From Plantactinospora endophytica (GTDB lineage: Bacteria; Actinomycetota; Actinomycetes; Mycobacteriales; Micromonosporaceae), in the NCBI RefSeq assembly GCF_016862915.1, contig NZ_BONW01000042.1:62001-126000 (forward strand): a stretch of 64,000 nucleotides of DNA, read 5' to 3'. A program made the translations under genes and the position numbers. Positions 43,801-51,916 of this stretch are shown here, piece by piece (within the stretch, counting starts at the first letter, position 1; every line of letters begins with the position of its first letter). Under the pieces are notes generated by a model that was not told the origin of the DNA, did no database searches, and saw only the letters and a program-made list of their open reading frames with translations.

Positions 43801-44426
43801 TCTCGCTGCTGATCGTCGACGACCATCCGGTGGTGCGGGACGGTTTGCGGGGCATGTTCAGCGCCGACCCCCGGTTCGAGGTGCTCGGCGAGGCCGGTGA
43901 CGGCGCCGAGGCCATCGCCGCCGGGGAGCGGCTCCGGCCCGACGTGATCCTGATGGACCTGCGGATGCCGAGGACCGACGGGGTCACCGCGATCAAGGAA
44001 CTGGCCAGCCGTGGCGTGCCGGCCCGGATCCTGGTGCTCACCACGTACGACACCGACAGCGACGTGCTGCCGGCGATCGAGGCCGGCGCCACCGGGTACC
44101 TGCTCAAGGACGCGCCGAGGGACGAGCTTTTCCGGGCGGTCGAGGCCGCCGCGCGCGGACAGGCGGTCCTCTCCCCCGCCGTCGCGACCCGGCTGATGGG
44201 TCAGATCCGCCAGCCGGCCTCGGAGCCGCTGTCCCAGCGTGAGCTGGAGGTGCTGGAGCTGATCGCCCAGGGCTCGACCAACCGCGAGGCCGCCAGGCAG
44301 CTCTTCATCAGCGAGGCGACGGTCAAGACCCACCTGCTGCACGTGTACGCGAAACTCGGCGTCAACGACCGGGCCGCCGCCGTGGCGACCGCCTTCTCCC
44401 GTGGCTACCTGACCCCGCGAGGCTGA
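43797..44426 (+). CDS. NarL/LuxR family response regulator, TTG start
   Basis: A 209-residue partner of the upstream kinase. The only start keeping the receiver domain whole is TTG 43797, which overlaps the kinase TGA and follows GGAGG; an ATG or GTG in frame is absent there. The receiver domain has DD at 8-9, phospho-acceptor Asp54 in VILMDLRMP, Thr in LVLTTYD and Lys in YLLKDAPRD. The C-terminal LuxR helix-turn-helix is LSQRELEVLELIAQGSTNREAARQLFISEATVKTHLLHVYAKLGVNDRAAAV. It probably controls the exporter genes upstream. Confidence 0.92.
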   Translation: MISLLIVDDHPVVRDGLRGMFSADPRFEVLGEAGDGAEAIAAGERLRPDVILMDLRMPRTDGVTAIKELASRGVPARILVLTTYDTDSDVLPAIEAGATGYLLKDAPRDELFRAVEAAARGQAVLSPAVATRLMGQIRQPASEPLSQRELEVLELIAQGSTNREAARQLFISEATVKTHLLHVYAKLGVNDRAAAVATAFSRGYLTPRG

Positions 44427-44515
44427 CACCCGGCGGGCCGGTCCGAGGGCGTAGGTCCAGCGTGCGGGGCCGGAAAACGCGCGCGTCAGGATGGTCCCGG
44501 GATATCTTGACCGCC

Positions 44516-45772
44516 ATGGACACGGTCGTCGACGTTGGCTGGTGCCAGGCGCTCCGGACGCTCCTCGACCGGGCCCATCTGGTGACGCCGAGCGGGCTGG
44601 CGGCGTTGGTGGCCGAGGCGGCGGGTCCGCTGGGGCTGCGCCCCACGATCTGGTTGATCGACTACGAGCAGACCTCGCTGCATGCCATGCCCGTGGCGGG
44701 CCGGGAGACGCCCGGGCCGATACCCGTGGACGGTTCGCTGCCGGGCCGGGCGTTCGCGTCCGTGGTGTCCCTGTACGTCGGCGGCAGCGGTACCCAGGCC
44801 GGCCGGTGGTGGGTGCCGGTGGTGAACGGCACCGAACGGTTCGGGCTGATCGAGTTCACCCCGGTCGACGGGACGGACGGGCAGGGCCGCGACTTCGTAA
44901 CCCGGTGCGAGCTGCTGGCCGGCCTGGTGGGCCATCTGCTCGGGACGATCATGACGGGTGGCGACGGCATCGAGCAGCTACGTCGTACCCGGCCGATGTC
45001 GGTCGCCGCCGAGCTGCTGTGGCGACAACTGCCACCGTTGACGTCGAGCACCGAGGCGGCGGTGGTGACGGCGATCCTGCAACCCTGCTACGACGTCGGC
45101 GGTGACGGCTTCGACTACGTACTCGAGAACACCGGCGCCTGTCTGCTGGTGCTGGACGCGATGGGTCGGGGCTTGGGCGCGGGGTTGGCCTGCGCGGTCG
45201 CCCTGGCGGCGATCCGGGCCACCCGCCGGGCCGGTCGAGGCCTGTACGACCAGGCCCGGGCCGCCGACGCCGCGCTGCTCGACCAGTTCCAGGACGCCCG
45301 GTTCGCCACCGCGGTCCTCGCCGAACTCGATCTGGAGACGGGACGACTCCGCTACGTCAACGCCGGCCATCCGGCACCGCTGCTGCTGCGCGGCGGGCGG
45401 CTGGTGCGGCAACTGTCCGACGGTCGCCGGATGCCGCTGGGCGTCGACGACCCGTCGGTGGAGGTCGCGGAGGAGTCACTCGAACCCGGCGACCGGTTGC
45501 TGCTCTACACCGACGGCGTCACCGAGGCACGCGCGGACGGCGGTGAACGGTTCGGGGTGGACCGGCTGGTCGACCTGACCGAACGCCACGCCGGCTCCGG
45601 CCTGCCCGCCCCGGAGACGCTCCGGCGCCTCGCCCACACGGTCACCGCCCACCAGGGCGGGCCTCCCGCGGACGACGCCACGCTGATGCTGGTGGAATGG
45701 TCTGCCACGGCATCGCACCGAACGGTGCCGGGGGCCCGCCAGGTGATCCGCGACGACGAGGGACGTTCATGA
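44516..45772 (+). CDS. SpoIIE/RsbU-type PP2C serine phosphatase with GAF-like sensor region
   Basis: Dephosphorylates an anti-anti-sigma factor to release a sigma factor. ATG 44516 has TATCTT ten bases upstream and no ribosome binding site, suggesting a leaderless message; 418 residues. The N-terminal 150 residues look like a GAF-type sensor (LRPTIWLIDYEQTSLHAMPVAG ... FGLIEFTPVD). The PP2C/SpoIIE domain follows at about 185-405 with DVGGDGFDYV, VLDAMGRGLGAGLACAVAL, RYVNAGHPAPLLLRGG, LYTDGVTEARADGGERFG and ADDATLMLVEW (metal-binding Asp residues). Its stop overlaps the start of a STAS gene, its probable substrate. Confidence 0.9.
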   Translation: MDTVVDVGWCQALRTLLDRAHLVTPSGLAALVAEAAGPLGLRPTIWLIDYEQTSLHAMPVAGRETPGPIPVDGSLPGRAFASVVSLYVGGSGTQAGRWWVPVVNGTERFGLIEFTPVDGTDGQGRDFVTRCELLAGLVGHLLGTIMTGGDGIEQLRRTRPMSVAAELLWRQLPPLTSSTEAAVVTAILQPCYDVGGDGFDYVLENTGACLLVLDAMGRGLGAGLACAVALAAIRATRRAGRGLYDQARAADAALLDQFQDARFATAVLAELDLETGRLRYVNAGHPAPLLLRGGRLVRQLSDGRRMPLGVDDPSVEVAEESLEPGDRLLLYTDGVTEARADGGERFGVDRLVDLTERHAGSGLPAPETLRRLAHTVTAHQGGPPADDATLMLVEWSATASHRTVPGARQVIRDDEGRS

Positions 45773-46125
45773 CAGACGACGAGATCCTGACGGTCAGCCG
45801 CGCCGACACGACGGGGTCGGTTCCGGTCCTGGCGGCGGTGGGCGAGATCGACCACGACAGTCGGGACATCCTCCGGGAGGCCGCGGATCTGGCGCTGCGC
45901 GACGGCGGTAGCCGGCTCGTCATCGACCTGGGCGACGTCTCGTTCTGCGACTCCGGAGGTCTGGGACTCTTCCTCGAACTGCACCGGCTCACCACCGCCC
46001 GTGGCGGCGCCCTGCGGCTGGCCCGGGTACCACCACCCGTCCAACTGGTCCTCGGCGCGACGAACCTCGACCGACTCCTGCACCTGGAGCCGACCGTCGA
46101 GGACGCGGTCCGCGCGTTCCGTTGA
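45769..46125 (+). CDS. STAS domain anti-anti-sigma factor
   Basis: A 118-residue partner-switch protein. ATG 45769 overlaps the phosphatase TGA (ATGA). The single STAS domain has the phosphorylation site Ser62 in DVSFCDSGGLGLF and the LGATNLDRLLHLEPTVEDAV ending. Its coupling to the SpoIIE-type phosphatase makes a compact module; no anti-sigma kinase or sigma factor gene is adjacent, so those partners must lie elsewhere. Confidence 0.92.
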   Translation: MTDDEILTVSRADTTGSVPVLAAVGEIDHDSRDILREAADLALRDGGSRLVIDLGDVSFCDSGGLGLFLELHRLTTARGGALRLARVPPPVQLVLGATNLDRLLHLEPTVEDAVRAFR

Positions 46126-46162
46126 CCCGAGCGACACCTGTGCCGTGCCCTGCGGTGGGCGG

Positions 46163-47056
46163 TCAGGAGTCGGGTGTGCGGGCGGCGGCGGGAGACGGAT
46201 CGCGTGCGGGATAGCCCAGCAGTTCGACGAGGTCGCCGGTCGTCGCGGTGAAGACCTCGTGGATGTCGTCGTCGAAGTGGTTGCGCCAGTCGCCGGCCGC
46301 GCCTTTCCGGTAATGGGAGACCGATCCGGCTCCCTCCCCGCCACCGCGCATCTTCGAGAAACTGTACCGGGAGAGCAGGGCGGTCAGCTCGGCTGGCGGA
46401 ATGGATATCCCGCAGTGCCGCATCATTTGGTCCACCTCCTCCGCCTGCCGTTCCCCGGTCAGGTCCTCGTAGCGGAACAGGCGGATGGCGTCCGTGTTCG
46501 GAGCGGTCGCCCAGGACCGGAGGGTCCGGAAGGTGCCTCTGCCTTCGAGATGGTCGATGACGTGCAGCAGCCCGTCCTTGACCGACTTCTCCCGCAGCAC
46601 GCTGCGCACCTGCGGCACGTCGCCCATCGCGGTGTGTGAACTCCGGTAGGAGAAGTAACCGGAGACGACGATGTCGCGCGGGTCGCGGAGGATGAAGACG
46701 GCCCGGTAGCGGTCGGGCTTCGGGATGTTCATGAAACCCTTGTAGGAGACGAAGAGGGTCGAGACCGCACGGTCACGCGGCAGGGGCTGCGGATAGCGCC
46801 ACCGGTAGGGGCGCGGGTCGTACGGCAGTAGACCGGAGTGCCGGTAGACGACGGGATCGCTCAACAGGGACTTGATCCATTGACTGGCCGTCTTGCGTGT
46901 CGTGCAGTGGAAGACGTTCTCGAACTCACTCCGCGTTTCCACCGGAACCGCGAGCCGCAGTTTGGCATTGCGAGCCGCACACATCACCCGACGCGCGACC
47001 ACCCGCGCGGAGTTGGGGGTGTGGTGCTTGGTGAATGTCAGGGCACGCCTCATCAT
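46163..47056 (-). CDS. PAPS-dependent sulfotransferase family protein
   Basis: A 297-residue soluble protein resembling sulfotransferases that move sulfate from PAPS to a small molecule or glycan. The 5'-phosphosulfate loop is HCTTRKTASQWIKSLL near residue 50. The 3'-phosphate region is VFILRDPRDIVVSGYFSY at about 120-138, and the C-terminal RKGAAGDWRNHFDDD matches the RKGxxGDWKNxF signature. AGGAGAGG precedes the ATG at 47056; the ATG at 47053 is equally possible. The gene is alone, with no PAPS synthesis or glycosyltransferase beside it, so the acceptor is unknown. Confidence 0.82.
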   Translation of the reverse strand: MMRRALTFTKHHTPNSARVVARRVMCAARNAKLRLAVPVETRSEFENVFHCTTRKTASQWIKSLLSDPVVYRHSGLLPYDPRPYRWRYPQPLPRDRAVSTLFVSYKGFMNIPKPDRYRAVFILRDPRDIVVSGYFSYRSSHTAMGDVPQVRSVLREKSVKDGLLHVIDHLEGRGTFRTLRSWATAPNTDAIRLFRYEDLTGERQAEEVDQMMRHCGISIPPAELTALLSRYSFSKMRGGGEGAGSVSHYRKGAAGDWRNHFDDDIHEVFTATTGDLVELLGYPARDPSPAAARTPDS

Positions 47057-47182
47057 CGCCTAAACCTCTCCTTACCTGGACGGTCGGGAATACACCGCTG
47101 GGCAGTCGAGCAGTTGTTCAGGTGGTGCGGGTCGGGTGGCGGCCGGCCACTGTGGGGGTACCTCATTCCTCCGGCCGCCAAC

Positions 47183-47196
47183 GTTACATCGGTAAC
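47183..47196. promoter_or_regulatory. GTTAC-ATCG-GTAAC dyad
   Basis: A perfect 5+5 bp inverted repeat between the divergent sulfotransferase and acetyltransferase genes, directly followed by ACATCG. Candidate operator for either gene. Confidence 0.35.
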
Positions 47197-47299
47197 ATCG
47201 CGTTCACATATCGACCTGCATTGCCGGCCTTCGGGCCGGTCCCCGCGCCAGCCGTGGACCGCCGACAGCGGGACAGGTACGCCGGGGTAGTTTTCGATC

Positions 47300-47770
47300 A
47301 TGGCGGACTGGGCGGCGCGTCGGGCCACGGCCACGGACGTGCCGGCGATCGCCGAACTGCGGGCCGTGGTGCTGCGGGCGGACCTGGAGCGACTCGGACG
47401 GTACGACGAGCAGCGGGTACGGCAGCGACTGCGGGCGGGGTTCGTGCCCGAGCACACGTCGGTGATCGAGGTCGGCGGCGAGTTCGCCGGCTGTGTGTCG
47501 CTGCGCTCGGCCGAGGACGCGCACTGGCTGGAACACTTCTACCTCGCCCCGCGCTTCCAGGGCAGGGGCATCGGGGCAGCCGTGCTGCGTGGACTGTTGG
47601 AGCGGTGCGACCGCGCCGGCGTCCTGGTACGCCTGAACGTGCTGCACGGCAGCGCGGCCCGGCGGCTCTACGAGCGGCACGGGTTCACCGTCGAGACCGA
47701 GGATCCGGTCGACGTCTTCATGGTGCGGGAGCCGGCCCTGGATTCGACGTCCCCGGAGATCGACGCCTGA
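47300..47770 (+). CDS. GNAT family N-acetyltransferase
   Basis: A 156-residue acetyl-CoA-dependent transferase. The GNAT fold shows IAELRAVVLRADLERLG at the start, LEHFYLAPRFQGRGIGAAVLRGLLE (beta4 and the R/Q-x-x-G-x-G/A acetyl-CoA loop) and VLHGSAARRLYERHGFTVETED near the end. The normal size leaves no room for other domains. No ribosome binding site is evident before ATG 47300. Substrate not predictable. Confidence 0.87.
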   Translation: MADWAARRATATDVPAIAELRAVVLRADLERLGRYDEQRVRQRLRAGFVPEHTSVIEVGGEFAGCVSLRSAEDAHWLEHFYLAPRFQGRGIGAAVLRGLLERCDRAGVLVRLNVLHGSAARRLYERHGFTVETEDPVDVFMVREPALDSTSPEIDA

Positions 47771-47801
47771 GCGACAACTCCACATCGGATGGTGTCAGCC
47801 T

Positions 47802-47819
47802 GTCCCGTCTGGACGGGAC
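47802..47819. terminator. Short hairpin after GNAT gene
   Basis: GTCCCGTC (47802-47809) and GACGGGAC (47812-47819) form an 8-bp palindrome 31 bases past the stop. With a two-base centre it could also be an operator; position favours terminator or 3' structure. Confidence 0.4.
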
Positions 47820-48063
47820 GGCTACGGTGTCGACTGGGCGGATCACCGGTCGTGATGTCGTACCGGTGAAGGACATTGCCTGTCGGCGGGCCGGTCCGGC
47901 GGTGTCACCGCGACGCCCCGACTGCCCAGGCCGCTGCCCACGCTCATCTACCCGACCGGCGCTCCGGCACAGAGGCACGGCGGACGACCCCGGCCGTAGC
48001 CGCCGGTGACCGGCTCCGCCGCCGGGTCCGCTGGCCGCACGCGGCGCCGGGGGCCGGTGGCTG

Positions 48064-48432
48064 TCAGCTGGCCAACTCGGGCACGGAGACGACCTGCGAG
48101 CGCAGCGGCGTCAGTGCCGTGGCGATCTCGGCGATGTCCTCGCCCGACACACCGAGGTCCGCGAGGGTACCCGCGAGGTGCGCCACCACGGCGTCGAAGG
48201 CACCGTCGGTGATGTCCAGTCCGGCGTGCGCGGCAGTCATGTCCCGCCCGGCGTAGATCTCCGGACCGCCGAGCGCCGCGGCGATGAACGCCCGCTGGTG
48301 GGACTTCAGTCGATCGAGCTCCACACCCGCGAAGAAGGGCTTGAGTTCCGGATCGGCCAGTACCCGCGAGTAGAACTCCTCGACGGCGGCCCGTACGGAC
48401 TCCGCCCCGCCGATCCGGTCGTAGATGCTCAT
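48064..48432 (-). CDS. Group 1 truncated hemoglobin (TrHbN)
   Basis: A 122-residue heme protein for oxygen or nitric-oxide chemistry. MSIYDRIGGAESVRAAVEEFYSRVLADPELKPFF is the family start with the B-helix Tyr and CD-region Phe. KSHQRAFIAAALGGPEIYAGRDMTAAHAGLDIT contains the conserved E-helix Gln/Gly region and the proximal His (MTAAHAGL). The length equals group 1 members. It stands alone; no neighbour suggests a reductase partner. Confidence 0.92.
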   Translation of the reverse strand: MSIYDRIGGAESVRAAVEEFYSRVLADPELKPFFAGVELDRLKSHQRAFIAAALGGPEIYAGRDMTAAHAGLDITDGAFDAVVAHLAGTLADLGVSGEDIAEIATALTPLRSQVVSVPELAS

Positions 48433-48634
48433 GGCGCCTCCGTCTCAGGTGCTGCCGATGCAACGGGTCTACGTCGTGGGCGACGGTAGGCCCGGTGCGT
48501 TGCCCGGTCGTTGTTGCTCGGCAACACCGGCGATACGAGGGCCGCACACCCGCACCGGGCGAGTTGTGAGGACTTCGCATGATTCCTCCCCGAGCTGCTC
48601 GGCTCGGCCGAGCGCGTCGGGGCAGGCCGTCCGC

Positions 48635-49480
48635 TCAGTCCAGCAGCTCCACGGAGTCACCGACGCTGACCGTACGACCCTCGGGGGCGGCTTCGCCCGA
48701 TTCCGCGCGTACCGTCATCTGGAGACCGAAGCGGAGCTTCTGGTCGATGTTCCGCCGTGCGGCGAGCGTCCGCAGCGGCTCCCGGCCCCGCTCCCCGGTC
48801 TCCTGGTCGATCGTCGCGACCACACAGCGGACACACTCTTCGGCACCCTGGAACACCGCACCGCCGATCCTGACCCGCCGGGCGACCCAGTCGGCCTCGA
48901 CCCAGGGCGCGGCACCGCTGATCACCACGTTGGGACGGAACTGGACGATCGGCAGCGGCCCCTCGGTGCTGCCCGACTCCAACAGCCAGCCGTTGAACGC
49001 GTCCAGCGACGCGGTGTTGGCCAGCAGCAGTGGCGTACCGTCGGCGAAGCTCACCTCGGCGCCGACGCCGGCCGGAACCTCCCAGGGAACGAGGTTGCGG
49101 GCGGGGTCACTGAGCCAGACCAGCCGGGCGCTGCGCCCCAACAGCCGCTTGAGCCAGTCGTCCGCCTCGGGGCCGGCGGCGCGTACCGGTGAGAGTGGCC
49201 GGTCCCGGTAGACCTGTACCTCGATCGCCTCGCCGTCGGTCGGTTCGGCCAGATCGAGCGGAGCCATCCCGGGGGCGTCCAGGGTCAGCCCACCCGGCCG
49301 GGACACCGCCCTCATCGCCACCAGCTCCCGGTGCTGGTGCTGGGACAGGCCGAGCCCGTGGTCGTCCACGATCAGCCAGCGCCGGTCGCCGTCCAGGCCC
49401 CACGGCTCGACCCGGGCCGTGGCGCGGTCCATCCGGTGACACCCCTTCACCGGGTACGTGTATATCGAGGTGACTCGCAT
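48635..49480 (-). CDS. MOSC domain protein (mARC/YcbX-like, without ferredoxin domain)
   Basis: A 281-residue molybdenum-cofactor sulfurase C-terminal-type protein, predicted to bind Mo cofactor and reduce N-hydroxylated compounds. The MOSC N-terminal beta barrel begins VTSIYTYPVKGCHRMD, with GLDGDRRWLIVDDHG. The MOSC domain includes LLLANTASLDAFNGWL, RFRPNVVISGAAPWVE and GAEECVRCVVATIDQETG, with a cysteine (ECVRC) in the cofactor-binding position. The ATG at 49480 has no ribosome binding site. There is no C-terminal 2Fe-2S domain, so electrons must come from a separate protein. Confidence 0.88.
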   Translation of the reverse strand: MRVTSIYTYPVKGCHRMDRATARVEPWGLDGDRRWLIVDDHGLGLSQHQHRELVAMRAVSRPGGLTLDAPGMAPLDLAEPTDGEAIEVQVYRDRPLSPVRAAGPEADDWLKRLLGRSARLVWLSDPARNLVPWEVPAGVGAEVSFADGTPLLLANTASLDAFNGWLLESGSTEGPLPIVQFRPNVVISGAAPWVEADWVARRVRIGGAVFQGAEECVRCVVATIDQETGERGREPLRTLAARRNIDQKLRFGLQMTVRAESGEAAPEGRTVSVGDSVELLD

Positions 49481-49660
49481 CCGGTCAGGATGACACGACG
49501 TGGCGTGACGGGGGTAACGTCGCGTCGGCGGTTGCCGTCACCGGCCGACCCGATGCCGTTACCGGCGACGTCCCACCGCACGACGACTACGACGAAAACG
49601 CGCCTGCGGGACTTCTGTTGGTGCTGCACGGCCCACCGGCCGAGGGGTAGCCCGTCGTGC

Positions 49661-50770
49661 TCACGCGTCGGCAGCGAGTCGGTCCAGCGGAACGTCCCAT
49701 ACGGACAGCCGCAAATCTGGTCCGCCTCCGATCGCCAGCCGCAGCACGCCGTCGCGTTCGGTCGAATCGGCCCACGCCACGGCGATCACATAGTTCGAGC
49801 TGAAGTTGGCGGGCCGCTCCAGGGCCCGGATCGGGTCGACGACGCGGCGCAGCGTGCCGCGCTCCCCGTCCCAGACGTGCACCCGGTTGCCGAGCAGATT
49901 GGCACCGGCCAGCAACATCCCTGCACCGGCTCCCGGGGATGCGATCCAGTCCAGCGACGAGGCCTGGACGACGACATCGGTCGGATGCGTACCGTCGAGT
50001 TCGTCGCGGAGCACGTGCCGGCACTCCCAGGTTTGCGCATCCCAGATCCGTACCGTGCCGTGGTCAGCGCCGGCGGCCAGCAGCAGCGTCCCGTCGGGGC
50101 GCGTCGCCCAGGCCAGGGAGATCACCGACGCATCGCACCGCAGGACCTGACGGCACTCCCCCGAGTCGACATCCCAGATCCGCACAGTGTGGTCGTACGC
50201 GCCGCTTGCGAGCAGCACTTGGCCATCGTTCGTCCTGGCGCCGGCCACGGCCGTCACGTACAACGAGTGGCCGGTCAGCACCCGCCGACACCTCCAGGAG
50301 CCGGCATCCCAGACCCGGACCGTTTGGTCGTAGCTGGCCGTTACCAGGAGCGACGCCCCGGGCCGGTCAGCTATCCAGGCCACCGACCGGATCCGCTTGA
50401 GACGGGCTGGTGGGCGCCTGAACCGGCGGAGCAGCGGGATGCCCGAGGGGCGGCCCTGGTAGTCGTCACCGGCGACGAGCACCCGGCTGCACTGCCAGGT
50501 GTCCGCATCCCAGAGCCGGACGATGCCGTCGTCGTCGCCCGTCGCCAGCAGCAGCCCGCCGCCGGGTGGCTCGACCCATCGAACGGACGCCACCGGGCGG
50601 TCGTGGTCGGCGAGCACCGCCACGCACTCCCACGAGTCGGCATCCCAGATCCGAACCGTCTCGTCATAGCTGCCGCTCGCCAGCAACAACCGACCATCCG
50701 AGCGTCGTACCCAGTCCACCGACCACACCGCGCCCCGGTGGCCGTCGAGTGCCCGCCACGACTCCTCCAT
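49661..50770 (-). CDS. WD40 repeat protein
   Basis: A 369-residue beta-propeller with no catalytic domain. At least five blades end in the WD motif: VRIWDADSWECVAVL, VRLWDADTWQCSRVL, VRVWDAGSWRCRRVL, VRIWDVDSGECRQVL and VRIWDAQTWECRHVL, followed by VHVWDGERG and LSVWDVPLD, giving about seven blades. ATG 50770 is preferred to the TTG six bases earlier. TACGCT upstream suggests leaderless expression. It likely acts as a protein-binding scaffold. Such propellers often sit on kinases or NACHT proteins in actinomycetes; here the propeller is free-standing. Confidence 0.85.
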   Translation of the reverse strand: MEESWRALDGHRGAVWSVDWVRRSDGRLLLASGSYDETVRIWDADSWECVAVLADHDRPVASVRWVEPPGGGLLLATGDDDGIVRLWDADTWQCSRVLVAGDDYQGRPSGIPLLRRFRRPPARLKRIRSVAWIADRPGASLLVTASYDQTVRVWDAGSWRCRRVLTGHSLYVTAVAGARTNDGQVLLASGAYDHTVRIWDVDSGECRQVLRCDASVISLAWATRPDGTLLLAAGADHGTVRIWDAQTWECRHVLRDELDGTHPTDVVVQASSLDWIASPGAGAGMLLAGANLLGNRVHVWDGERGTLRRVVDPIRALERPANFSSNYVIAVAWADSTERDGVLRLAIGGGPDLRLSVWDVPLDRLAADA

Positions 50771-50894
50771 GACCAAGGGAGCGTAACCGGGTCACGGCAT
50801 CGGTTGGGTACCCCCGGCGACGGATGATTCACCAAGGGCCGTTGCAGGAAGCGCTATGTCAGGGACGAGCTTGGTGTGTGGATAGGGTGGCGCC

Positions 50895-51380
50895 GTGGCG
50901 GAGTCGGTAGGCACGGGCTACGACGGTCTCTCGTCCCGCCTGGTTCCGGAAATCGAGCTGCGGGCGTTCCTGCTGGACTGCTTCGGGATCGACGAACCCG
51001 AGTTGTTCGTCGGTCATGCTGACCGGACCGCCGAGGATCTACGGAACGTCCCGCCGGACGTGGTGTTCGCCGCGTTCTTCACCTACTGGCAGGTCTCCGG
51101 CCACTTCGCGATGGGCTTCGACCTCGGCATCGAGGGCAGACTGGTCGATCGGGTCGGCCGGCGGGAGTTCGCCGAACGGTTCGCCATCCGCTTCGACGCG
51201 AACGTGTTGTACGGCGACACGGAGCCGCCAGGGCTGTGGACGGTGATCCTGAACGACGGCAGTCGCGTGCTCGCCGCGATGGACGAGGAAGACGAGCAAT
51301 ACCTGCTCTACGCTGCCACGGCACCGGTGCCCGGGCTACCCGAGGTCCGCGTACGCGAGGACCTCTGGCAGCTCCGATGA
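50895..51380 (+). CDS. Hypothetical acidic protein
   Basis: A 161-residue soluble protein from GTG 50895, with TAGGGT ten bases upstream (leaderless pattern). It has an acidic composition with several aromatic stretches (FAAFFTYWQVSGHFAMGFDLG) and a closing EEDEQYLLYAA. No membrane segment, signal peptide or known motif is seen. It is divergent from the WD40 gene. Function not assigned. Confidence 0.6.
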   Translation: MAESVGTGYDGLSSRLVPEIELRAFLLDCFGIDEPELFVGHADRTAEDLRNVPPDVVFAAFFTYWQVSGHFAMGFDLGIEGRLVDRVGRREFAERFAIRFDANVLYGDTEPPGLWTVILNDGSRVLAAMDEEDEQYLLYAATAPVPGLPEVRVREDLWQLR

Positions 51381-51706
51381 GCCTCCGCCAGCCAGCTCCA
51401 CATGTCCCCGGACCACCTCTCGGTGCAGCGTGGTGCGGCAGGCCCAGGGCTGCGTACAACGCGTAAACGCTGACACCGGTTACCGGTTGGCGACGCTACC
51501 GGCACTTCCGCCGGTCCGGTGGGCCGGGCTCGCAACCATCGGTGGCCGACGACGGGCAACGCGAAGCCAAAGCTTTCCGGGAGGTGTTCCGGAAAGCGTC
51601 CGAGTTGTGGGCCGACGTCACGCCCACCAGATCATGCGGAGCCGCGCGGCGTTAGCGTAACCGCACCTCGGAGCTGCCGGGACCGCGTCCCGCACATCGA
51701 CTGGCG

Positions 51707-51723
51707 TCCGGAAAGCTTCCGGA
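51707..51723. promoter_or_regulatory. TCCGGAA-AGC-TTCCGGA inverted repeat
   Basis: A perfect 7+7 bp dyad ending six bases before the -35 box of the deacetylase promoter, a typical place for an activator or repressor. A half-similar TTCCGGAA lies about 120 bases upstream. Confidence 0.5.
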
Positions 51724-51728
51724 ACTTA

Positions 51729-51758
51729 TTGACGTTCCTGAAAGTCCGCTGCGATACT
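51729..51758 (+). promoter_or_regulatory. Sigma-70-like promoter of the CE4 gene
   Basis: TTGACG (51729-51734) and GATACT (51753-51758) with an 18-base spacer, near consensus for the housekeeping sigma factor. Transcription would start about 150 bases upstream of the ATG. Confidence 0.6.
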
Positions 51759-51916
51759 TTGATCTATTGCGGTCGATGCGAGGCACCTGGTCAAGGTATG
51801 AGGCAGCCGTCCCGCTCACACCCACAGGTCCGGACTGGACGACCGCGCCGTCCGTGCCCCGGCTCCCACGGCCGACACCGTACGTTCGGCATCCACCACC
51901 CCAGGAGGAAACCGCC

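Larger units (their letters stand above)
51381..51916. other. 536-base intergenic region upstream of the CE4 deacetylase
   Basis: No supported gene. It contains two TTCCGGAA palindromes (51587-51594 and within 51707-51723), the promoter at 51729-51758 and a leader of roughly 150 bases before the start. Confidence 0.6.

Noticed and set aside
47782-47791. ACATCGGATG after the GNAT gene as another fucose-regulon operator
   Set aside because: Only half the palindrome is present, it lies downstream of a gene and no promoter follows.
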